This document shows positions 11,530 through 20,073 of a DNA stretch of 64,000 nucleotides, in pieces. The stretch is taken from assembly GCA_030142905.1 (NCBI GenBank), contig JASJOG010000082.1:960001-1024000 (forward strand), read 5' to 3'. Source of the DNA: Heliopora coerulea (taxonomy: Eukaryota; Cnidaria; Anthozoa; Scleralcyonacea; Helioporidae). Made by a program: the position numbers and the translations under genes. Position 1 is the first letter of the stretch. Each line of letters opens with the position of its first letter. Under the pieces are notes generated by a model. The model had not been told where the DNA came from, did no database searches, and saw nothing but the letters and a program-made list of their open reading frames with translations.

Positions 11530-13735
11530 CCAAGAATTTAATTGTTTGGGCTCAACTTTCACATTTTAACCTCATTTCGTAACTTTGAGATTAGCCGAAA
11601 AATCGTGCTAAAGGGGTTAATCCATGATTTTTGACGATTTTTCGGCCAATTTTAAAGTTACGAAACAAGGTCAAAAGATGGTCGATTAGCCCAAAGAATT
11701 TCGTTTTCGACTAATTTAAGTCATTTTAGACCAAGTTTTCATTGAATATTCGAGGTGGAAAAATTTGATCGAAAAATAAAGAGATTAAACAATAGTTTCT
11801 CACAGTATTTCGACCATTTTCAAAGCTTAGAAATAAGATTATACTATGGTACATCAGCCCAAATACTTTCACTTCGGACTGATTTGAGTGATTTTAGGTG
11901 AAGTTTTGATGGAATTTTCGAGGTCGAAAAATTTGTCCAAAAAGTAAAGGGGTTAATACATGGTTTCTGACAATTTTTCCAACACTTTCAAAGTTTGGAA
12001 ATAAGGTAAAAAGATGGTCGATTAAGCGACTTAACGTCATTTTCAACTGATTTGAGTGATTTTAGACCAAGTTTTGATTGAATTTTTGAGATCGAAAAAG
12101 TTCATAAAAAAGTAAAAGAGTTAATATAGTTTTTGACAGTTTTTCGGACATTTTCAAAGTTTAGAAAATAGGTCAAAATATGGAAGATAAGCCTAAATAC
12201 TTTCATTTCGGACTCATTTGACCGATTTTAGGTACAGTTTTGATTGAATTTTCCAGATCAAAATATTTCACCTAAAAGTAAAGGGGTTAACCCATGGTTT
12301 TTAACAGTTTTCCACAAGTTTCAAAGCTTGGAAATAAGGTCAAAATATGGCAGATAAGCGCAAATGCTTTTATTTCGGAATGATTTGAGTGATTCGGTGC
12401 GTAGTTCTTATTCAATTTTCGAGGTCGGAAAATTTGACCAAAATGTGAAGGGGTTAACCTATGGTTTTTGACGATATTTCGACCATTTTCTAAGTTTCAA
12501 AATCAAATCAAAATTTAATAGATAAGGCAGAAGAATTTCATTTTCGACTGATGTGAGTAGTTTTAGGCCACGTTTTGAATAAATTTTCGTGGTCCAAAAA
12601 TTTCACCAAAAGGTAAAGGGGTTAATCCATGGCTGTTGACGATTTTTCGACTATTTTCAAAGTTTCGAAATGAAGGCAAAAAGTGTTAGAGAAGCCCGAA
12701 GAATTTCATTTAAGACTGATATGAGTGGTTTTAGGGTAGGTTTTGATTAAATTTTTGAGATCAAAATCAGATTTGACGTAAAACTAAACATGTTAAGCCA
12801 TGGTTTTTAAAGAATTTTTCACATGTTCCAAAGCTCAGAAATACGTTCAAATAATGGCAGATAAGCACAAATACTTTCATTTCGGACTGATTTGAGTGAT
12901 TCGAGGCGTAGTTCTTATTCAATTTTCGACGTGGAAAAATTTGACCAAAATGTAAAGGGGTTAACCTATGGTTTTTGACGATTTTTCGACCAGTTTGTAA
13001 GTTTCGAAATGAAATCAAAATGTGGTAGATTAGCCCGAAGAATTTCATTTAAGACTGATATGAGTGGTGTTATGCCAAGTTTTGAATGGATTTTCGTGAT
13101 CAAAGTATTTGACGTAAAACAAAAGGTGTTAACCTATGGTTTTCAACAGCTTTTCCACATGTTTCAAAGCTCAGAAATAATGTCAAAATATGGCTGATAA
13201 GCTCAGATACTATCATTTCGGACTGATTTGAGTGATTTGAGGCGTAGTTGTTATTGAATTTTTGAGGTCGAAAAATTTCACCAAAAAGTAAAGGGATTAA
13301 CCCATGGTTTTTCACGATTTTTCGACCATCTTTAAAGTTTGCAAATACCGTCAGAAGATGGTCGATTAGTCGAAAGAATTTCATTTTTGACTAATTTGAG
13401 TTAGTTTAGGGGAGGTTCAAATTGAATTTTGCAGATCAAAATATTTGACCTTAAAGTAAATGTGTTAATCCATGGTTGTTGACGATTTTTCGACCATTTT
13501 CAAAGTTTGGAAATAGGATGAAAAGATGGTCGATTGGCCGATAGAATTTCATTTTCGACTAATTTAAATGATTCTACGTCAAGTTCTGATGGAATTTTGA
13601 TGTCGAAAAATTTGACGTTTGTCAAATTTTCGAAATAATGTGAATAGATGGTAGCTTATCCCAAATAATTTCCAGTTTTCTAGTGGTTTGGGCCATTTTT
13701 AGCCATGTTTTGATTGAGTTTTCGAGGAATAGCAT
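11530..13735. repeat. Satellite array, about 168-bp unit, about 12 to 13 copies
   Basis: The phrase 'ccatggtttttgacgattttt' recurs in variant form near 11623, 11793, 11961, 12125, 12292, 12458, 12627, 12799, 12967, 13135, 13303 and 13469, a spacing of 164 to 172 bases. Each unit also holds 'aaaggggttaa', 'cattttcaaagttt', 'agatggtcgattagcc' and 'gactgatttgagtgatttta'. Units have diverged by roughly a quarter. The first 80 bases (11530-11613) look like part of a unit in inverted orientation. The last unit decays after 13600. Open frames inside are artefacts of the repeat. It sits between Penelope-like fragments. Confidence 0.92.
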
Positions 13736-13739
13736 GAAT

Positions 13740-14040
13740 AGCATTAAGTTTATTAGGCTAAAAGCCTACTTGTTCGGTACGGTAATTAATGAATTTTATC
13801 AAATAGCGTAATACGCACATCTTTCAAATTCTTGTAGCCGTCGGAGAAGAAATGGACGTGTAAGTGTTCACCTGGAATGCCTTTCTGTCCCTTACCAAAT
13901 CTGATTAAACTGGGTTTTTGATTATTAAACCGTTTACGAAATGTCGTATGTATGCTTATATATACGTAGTGTAGTATATAAATGTGGTATATACGACATA
14001 TTGCTTGGCCAAATTTTGCAGGGAAATGGTAAACAACCCC
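13740..14040 (-). pseudogene. Penelope-like GIY-YIG C-terminal fragment (minus strand)
   Basis: On the minus strand, sequence from about 13955 down to 13790 encodes TFRKRFNNQKPSL, then a GKGQKGIPGEHLHVHFF stretch and DGYKNLKDVRITLFD. These match the C-terminal half of the GIY-YIG endonuclease of Penelope-like elements (R...F..H/Q, EH..HFF.DGH..). The N-terminal strand with YVGST is destroyed by a short TA/GT-rich tract. It lies head to head with the fragment at 14110-14440. Confidence 0.75.
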
Positions 14041-14136
14041 CGCAGAATCGCAATTAAAATGGTAATTTAATTTTTAAATATTTATTAAATTTATTCAATT
14101 TAACTGCGATTTTCTGCTGAAATTGTTTACATTTTG
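14027..14136. repeat. Imperfect inverted repeat at the junction of two Penelope fragments
   Basis: 'gtaaacaa...gcagaatcgca' near 14030-14055 pairs with 'tgcgattttctgc...ttgtttac' near 14105-14130. The axis coincides with the head-to-head junction, so it probably marks the symmetry centre of an inverted duplication. Confidence 0.6.
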
Positions 14137-14440
14137 TCCTGTAAAAAATGTGACAAGCAATATGTTGGCAGTACCACTACTAGATTTCGTAAATGGTTTA
14201 ATAATTAATAAAGCAGTTTAACGAGCTTTGGTAAGGAACAAAGAGTTATTCCGAGCGAACACTTATGCGCTCATTTCTTCTTCGACGGCCACGAGGGTGA
14301 CGTGTGTGCATTACGATAATTGATAAAATTTCATCGCCAGTTGGAAGGGCCTGACGAAAAGGCGGTGCCTCGAAATATTGATTAAAAAAATTCTTACACA
14401 AGTTCCTGCTGCGGTTGCCTATCATTATTTGGAACGGTTA
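14110..14440 (+). pseudogene. Penelope-like GIY-YIG endonuclease fragment (plus strand)
   Basis: Sequence from about 14137 encodes LSCKKCDKQYVGSTTTRFRK, then after a stop FGKEQRVIPSEHLCAHFF and DGHEGDV. CxxC followed by YVGST and R is the GIY-YIG core as found in Penelope-like elements. Stop codons and indels make it a relic. The downstream stretch to 14440 is faintly related to the C-terminal tail and then loses similarity. Confidence 0.8.
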
Positions 14441-14529
14441 CACGTGAAGGCTGGTTTATATCTTACTATTCATTCGTGATTTATAAAGATAAAATATTCA
14501 TGGTTATATAAAGTATATATATTCATGAA

Positions 14530-14642
14530 AGCATGTATGTATGTATGTATGTATGTATGTGTATGTATGTATGTGTATGTATGTATATGTATGTATATGT
14601 ATATAACTACAGACGGAACCGTTTCGGCCTACGTTTCGGCCC

Positions 14643-14683
<41 letters not shown>

Positions 14684-14692
14684 CCAAGAAGA
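14530..14692. repeat. Microsatellites (TATG)n and (TA)n
   Basis: Runs of TATG/TGTA at 14532-14602 and TA at 14643-14682 flank a short non-repeat stretch. Two overlapping plus-strand frames here are only translations of the repeats. Confidence 0.9.
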
Positions 14693-14760
14693 GTATACAA
14701 CACAAATGTCACACAGAAGGCGTAAGGTCTAAGAGCGCTCAATACCATACGTAGAGCGTA

Positions 14761-14894
14761 ATATATTATTTATTTTACAGTAAAATGCTGTCGCTACTCA
14801 GAGTTTCACGCGGTACGCGATCTATGATCTATGATCGCGTACCGCGTGAAACTCTGAGTAGCGACAGCATTTTACTGTAAAATAAATAATATAT
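14761..14894. repeat. Perfect palindrome, 60-bp arms, 14-bp loop
   Basis: Arms 14761-14820 and 14835-14894 are exact reverse complements; the loop is tctatgatctatga. The arms contain ACAGTAAAATGCTGTCGC and TCACGCGGTACGCGA. The Tc1-like element is inserted at the TA that ends the right arm. Such perfection implies a recent origin or gene-conversion between arms. Confidence 0.92.
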
Positions 14895-14895
14895 A

Positions 14896-16303
14896 CAGTG
14901 GGGGTCAAAAGTCTGAGTCCAGTCGTATTTTTTTCCCTCAATGTATGATAAATCATCTTTCATGTGGAAAAAAGTTAATTTATTGATTTACACATGCGTA
15001 TTCTTATCAGTATATGCTTTCCACATGCCTTCCTCTTAATTTTGGAGTTATTTAACACACGCTGTAATTTATATAAAGTCTCTATGATGTGTAGCTGGAC
15101 CAAAGATGGCGAAAGAACTCAGTGAAGGAATAAGAGGTCAACTAATTGCACTGAGTAATGAAGGTTTATCACAGCGCAAAATTGCTGAAAAGATAGGGGT
15201 TTCAAAGGGTGCTGTGCAGCGAACTTTGGAAAGGTTTCGAGAAACAAAATCTTATTCTACAAAACCAAGATCTGGGAGATCAAGAGCTACCACTTTGAAG
15301 GAGGATCAGTACATTAAGACAACCTCCGTACGTAACAGAACTGCAACGGCTGGTAACATTCAATCAATAGTTAATGAAATTCGTGAAAAAACACTAAGCA
15401 GATCAACAGTGAAAAGGAGACTAAATGCATGTGGTCTACATGGAAGAGTGGCTGTCTCAAAACCATTGCTAAGATCCCGAAACAAACGGAAACGGTGGCT
15501 ATGGGCCAGAAAGTACAGGCGTTACACTAATGAAGAATGGGAAAATGTTCTTTTCGCAGATGAATCAAAATTTGAGATATACGGAAATAACCATCGCATT
15601 TATGTTAGACGTAGAAAGAACGAGAGATTTATAAATTCTTCCCTCAAGCTAACAGTGAAACATGGTGGTGGGAACATTCAGGTTTGGGGCTGCTTTAATT
15701 ATAATGGTGTTGGCGATCTTTACAGAATTAAGAACACTCTTACAAATATATTACACTCTTACAAAAATATCACTCCATCCTTCAAAGACGAGCCATACCA
15801 TCTGGCTTAAGGTTGTGCGGAAGGGGTTTTGTGTTGCAACAAGATAATGATCCGAAACACACTTCTCACATGTGTAAAAATTATTTAAGAAGGAAGGAAG
15901 AGACAGGTGATCTGGTCGTTATGAATTTTCCTCCTCAATCTCCGGATCTAAACCCCATTGAGAATTTATGGGAACATTTGAAACGAGGGAAAGTGAAACA
16001 TAATCCCACAAGTAAAGACAACCTATGGGATGTCCTTAATCAATGCTGGAATAACTTTAAACCAGCAGTACTCAGAAATCTTGTCGACTCTATGCCGGGA
16101 AGAGTTAAAGCTGTTTTAAAAGCAAAAGGAGGTCACACAAAATATTAAAGTAATGTTTACATGGCTAATACAATGTACTCAATTCCAATGTTGATGTAAA
16201 TGCTAAAGTTCTGCACATATAGTGCTGTGTTGTGTGAAAATATATTGTATATCAATAAAAGACAATAGCATATTGCCTGGACTCAGACTTTTGACCCCCA
16301 CTG
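14896..16303 (+). mobile_element. Tc1-like transposon with DD38E-type transposase, full length
   Basis: The 1408-bp element is bounded by TA duplications (14894-14895 and 16304-16305). Its ends, starting CAGTGGGGGTCAAAAGTC, are perfect inverted repeats over 27 bp. It holds one transposase gene on the plus strand (15106-16148) broken by a single frameshift. The preserved ends and otherwise open frame suggest recent activity. It landed beside the palindrome at 14761-14894 and a TA/TG microsatellite. Confidence 0.95.
15106..16148 (+). pseudogene. Tc1-like transposase with one frameshift
   Basis: The enzyme would cut and paste the element that carries it. The first frame (15106-15810) has the N-terminal paired-like helix-turn-helix (LSQRKIAEKIGVSKGAVQRT, residues 21-40), a second DNA-binding part, and the first catalytic aspartate in FADESKF (residue 152). 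The second frame carries QQDNDPKHTS and SPDLNPIENLWEHLKR. Counting from the first Asp of QQDND to the Glu of NPIE gives 38 intervening residues, longer than the 34 of classical Tc1 and Sleeping Beauty. The frame breaks at a 19-bp tandem duplication (15734-15752, repeated from 15753) plus one extra base. Downstream the frame is open to TAA at 16146-16148. Confidence 0.93.
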
Positions 16304-16347
<44 letters not shown>

Positions 16348-16365
16348 GATATGGATATGGATAAG
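16304..16365. repeat. (TA)n/(TG)n microsatellite
   Basis: TA repeats run into about 14 TG repeats (16317-16344) and then GGATAT repeats. It begins at the target TA of the Tc1-like element. Translations in both directions are spurious. Confidence 0.9.
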
Positions 16366-16594
16366 TTTCTAACTTTTAGACGTTTTATAGTACTGCCGGT
16401 ACTGCTGTCCCTACTCAATGTAATTACGTATTAGTGTGATAAAACAAATTTACATACAGGTACGAACTTATCTCGACCAAGGGACAGTAAGGGAATTAAA
16501 TGACAATACTGATAGATAAGAAACACGAGCTTAAGCACCAAGCGTGAAAACACGGAGAAGATATTACATGAAGAAATTTCCTTCTTGTCGTGCA

Positions 16595-16650
16595 ACCAGG
16601 GGCGTCGGAGCCACGGGGTCAGCGGGGGCAGTTGCCCCCGCTGACCCTTG
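16595..16650. repeat. Repeat end with strong hairpin
   Basis: CAGGGGCGTCGGAGCC is a terminus-like phrase of hAT-type repeats. It is followed by GTCAGCGGGGGCA / TGCCCCCGCTGAC, a perfect 13-bp stem with a 2-base gap. No matching other end was found nearby, so this is a fragment. The rest of 16366-17345 contains nothing else I recognise. Confidence 0.5.
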
Positions 16651-17344
16651 CTTACTGGGGCACGCACGGGACGAAATTTGGAAAACAAAAACGGCATTTA
16701 AAATTTGTGAACGAGATGTGTAACGAAGGGTAATGAGCCCGAACTAATCGTCGCTGGTCGTAGTTGGTCGTCGTGGTCGGCAACTGACAAAGTGCCTGTT
16801 GTTGGGTTTCGAAGGAGTCAATGAGGTTGTGCACGTGAATGTGATGGATATATTCAATAAACTAGAGGTAAGTGTGATATATATAGTTAAGATATAATAA
16901 TTGAGAGTTCCTTAGGTCCTGAGAGACGGAGATTATAAAAGTATCATTTTTTTTGCTTGCAAAGTAAGGTAAAGGTGCCCTTTTTCGAGATTCTGCCCCC
17001 TCTGCCATCTGTTACTTCCGGCGTTCCCGCGTGCAACTGCAAACACTTGAGATCTGCACCTTGCATTGCGACTTTTACCGTACATCAAATGGGATTTCAC
17101 AAGGAGGCGAGATCTCGGCAAAAAGGGCTAGTGCTACTAGGAGGGCTGACTTACTTCGATGTAAACCCATGTAAACTAGGCTTCAAAAACTCATTAATAA
17201 TTCATGCACATCACAACCTATCATTTCGTCAATATCAGCCACGTGGATAGACCTTTAAAACCGGTAATACATCATCAATCTTAAAAGCCTGGCGGCGGCA
17301 CTTGATTTCAGCCCCTGCGGAGAGTGGGGGCTGAATGTGTTTAA

Positions 17345-17550
17345 TGTCATTAGTATTCTTTATATAAAATTTATATATATTATATATTATTATATTGTAT
17401 ATTACTATATTATAATATTATATACTATTATATTATATATATTATTATATTATATTATATATTATTATATTATTATATTATATATTATTATATATTATAT
17501 GTGATATATTATATTATATATATTATATTTATATATATTATATATATTCA
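17345..17550. repeat. AT-only microsatellite
   Basis: Two hundred bases of TATAT/TATTA permutations with almost no G or C. It forms the downstream border of the Crypton-like pseudogene and supplies a spurious C-terminus to its frame. Confidence 0.95.
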
Positions 17551-18481
17551 ACAAATTGATACCAACAGACGCGTTTTCATAACAAAACGTAGCACTATCT
17601 CGATTGGGCCGAAAGTAAAATGCGTTCGTTTTCACAGCTAAAAATCTCACACATTCAAGGTATTTTCCATAGGCTTCTACCAAACATCGGAAATGATTCG
17701 GTTTGTCGGATGGGCAGCAAATGTGCTTTATCACACGAGGAGAATACTTAAGATCCCTCAAACCTCCGTGGTACGTTTTCGAAGTGCTCTCATCAAAGGT
17801 TATAGAGTTCGAATCAACTCGAAAATTATTGTATCGGAGATCTCTGTGCTGTTTAGCTCTAATCCCGAAACGTTTCCAATTATGGAAATAAACAGAATGC
17901 AGGAATACTTTGGCATTATGACATCCCAAAAGACCTTTATCCCACAACAGCCTTTCTTCATCCTCACTGATTCCTTCTCTCTCAGGTCTCTTACACCTCT
18001 TGCCAATGCCTTCGTAATTCGCTTGTCTCATTTCAGCATCCAAGGCCCGCCTGAAAGTGGCCAATCTAAACCGTACATAAAAAGCAAATAATTTTACCCC
18101 CAATTCTATAGTAAATGCCATCAATTACGTGTTGGAATTACTTCACACCTGTTATCATTCTTGTCGAATATCGCAGTCGCACAAACTCCATTACAGTCCT
18201 TTAAATGGCGCTGTATACCACAATTTCGTTAACCAGAAATTGAGTGTCTCTGCCGTCATGCCACACACGTTGATATCCAAGTCTTGAATTTTTGAAATGT
18301 CGACAACAGAATTGCTTTGTTCATCAGAAGCGTTCTTAATTAATCTCGTTGCCTGCCACCCTGAAAAGATCTTCACTGACCATTTATTAACGTAACGGGT
18401 TGACTGTGGCACGGCATTTTCTTACAGTTTCTTCTCTTCTTCAGCACTTTTGAACTTCCTAAACGCTCGCATCGACGCCAT
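17546..18481 (-). pseudogene. Crypton-like tyrosine recombinase (DUF3504-type) pseudogene
   Basis: Reading the minus strand from an ATG at 18481: MASMRAFRKFKSAEEEKKL, an in-frame stop, then STRYVNKWSVKIFSGWQATR and NVCGMTAETLNFWLTKLW (to 18191), the N-terminal region of Crypton-derived proteins. After a decayed linker (about 18190-18130) the C-terminal domain follows: FRRALDAEMR, GISEDEERLLWDKGLLG, FGIRAKQHRDLRY, FDESTSKTYHGGL and a final AFYFRPNRD. These are the signatures of the DUF3504 or KIAA1958/QRICH1-like domain that derives from Crypton tyrosine recombinases. The end is cut by the AT microsatellite. Several stops make it dead. The parent enzyme would catalyse DNA strand exchange for its transposon. 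Confidence 0.82.
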
Positions 18482-18734
18482 GGCCTACGCCTATCTTTTC
18501 ACGAACTATGTTTTGCAATAGACTCTCAACATGATGAATTCCCATGCTGAACAAAAGTGCGTCAGTAAATGTCATTTCATGATTAATTGCTATTGTTGCG
18601 CAGCTAACTCAACCGTGTTCTCCAAACAATAATTATACAAATTATTAAATAAATGCAAACTGTAGAACAATCATTGACGTCAATCTATTGTAGTCCTTTT
18701 TGAAGCCATTCAAAAAACTCGCAGTTCGTGCTTT

Positions 18735-18790
18735 ATCGGATATAAAACACGAGGCGATAGCCGAGTGTTTTATATCCGATAAAGCACCCC
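18735..18790. repeat. Hairpin of the GCGATAGCCGAG family
   Basis: GTGCTTTATCGGATATAAAACAC and its inverted copy flank GAGGCGATAGCCGA. Stem about 22 bp. Related hairpins occur at 27970-28040, 28695-28760, 29810-29850 and, more distantly, 10345. Non-coding. Confidence 0.75.
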
Positions 18791-18818
18791 TGCTGGTTTT
18801 TTAAACATTACCTAAATA

Positions 18819-20073
18819 TTAATTGCATTCACATCCGGTCATGTGATATTGCTAATTGTAAATATAAAAACACAAGATCGGTTGCTAGCAATATGTTAAA
18901 TCACGACTGCAAACTGTATCCGAAGTTCTTCATCATACATCATTTTGTGGTAAGTGGAGTTAATGCTGGGGAAACGAATAATCGTCTTCACAAGACTCAA
19001 CAATTTGAACTGGTAAAATTTAAACGTTACACCAATTCTAACTAGTTTAGCCGTGCCGCACGCCTTTCGAGGTCGTGCTGTTCGGATCGGCACAGCTACA
19101 GTAAAGCTTATGAACCGAGTTGAAGTACGTCGTGCCGTACAAACACATGCGCTACTCTGCCCGTTGAGGAACACAGGTTTAGCGTTCTTGACATGTTTGA
19201 GGAAGTTGATCGTCCAGGTTAGTGTAGTCTTGAGAAAGACTGTTGGTTGAAGTGACTGACGTTTCGACAGCCTTAGCGGCGGTCATCTTCAGAGTCAAAA
19301 GGAGAGTAAATGTCAGGTTCGCCTGTATTTGTACCTGTCACTTCAACCAACAGTCTTTCTCAAGACTACACTAACCTGGACGATCAACTTCCACAAACAT
19401 GTCACGATTCTCCCAGGTTCAAACCAGTTACTTTGGCGTTCTTCTTGTTCTTTTGGGAAATTCCAGGTAAAGAGCGCCATGGTACGGCACGGCTTTATAA
19501 ATCCAAATTGTACCTAGCCGAGCTAATAAAATATACCTACACGGCTCGGCACAGCACATCTTATAAACTAAGCTAGCCTGAATAAAGCTGCCTTGTTACA
19601 AACACTAATTTTGTGTCATCTGCAGGAATCATCTCCCGTTTATAATTCGGTACTTCACTCTACGGTATAAACGTTGTTTCCAATTGTTAGGTATAACTCA
19701 AAGAGCTGATTGTTCAGTGTGATAGTGATAGCACTGGTTGCAATAAGAAACTGTTCAAATGGAGAACTCCAAACAGAACCAAGAAGCTGAGAGAGAGGTG
19801 AGTTTATAGGCCTTTTACATGACACCACTCTAGAAGGTTATTTTGAATTAGTCGCTTCGGAACCTGTGTGTCTGTAGAATACAGAGCAAGAAACATACTC
19901 TCCGATCAGTACCATCTTGTGAACTCAATATTTGAGCTATCAGACAAGACGAAAAAAATCACGGTAATATTTCGATTTTATTTCAGTCATTGTCATAAAG
20001 TCGAAATATTACCGTGATTTGTTTCGTATTGTCTGACTGCTCAAATGTTGATTTACAAGATTGTTATTCATCA
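18819..20073. repeat. Segmental duplication block C, copy 2
   Basis: It matches 7890-8893 except for a 242-bp foldback insertion at 19190-19431. It carries the 5' flank and exon 1 of the second complete MENSK gene, followed directly by transposon A and block B, the order that unit 1 shares. Confidence 0.85.
19190..19431. mobile_element. Foldback insertion with perfect 67-bp arms
   Basis: Arms 19190-19256 and 19337-19403 are exact reverse complements, running from GACATGTTTGAGG to GTTGAAGTGAC. The loop holds TGACGTTTCGACAGCC and GGTCATCTTCAG, phrases typical of Penelope-like element ends. The block-C copy at 7890-8893 is the empty site. It shows the target as tttggcgttctt, present on both sides here (19178-19189 with one mismatch, and 19432-19443). 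A related decayed copy is at 63550-63715. Confidence 0.85.

Noticed and set aside
12767..13384. Three frames of 62 to 94 residues resembling each other
   Set aside because: They are shifted translations of the 168-bp satellite unit.
11530..13735. CRISPR-like array
   Set aside because: Units of about 168 bp are continuous and diverged throughout, with no short conserved repeat and unique spacers, and the sequence is eukaryotic.
14525..14754. Plus-strand frames rich in MYVCMYVC
   Set aside because: They are translations of TATG and TA microsatellites.
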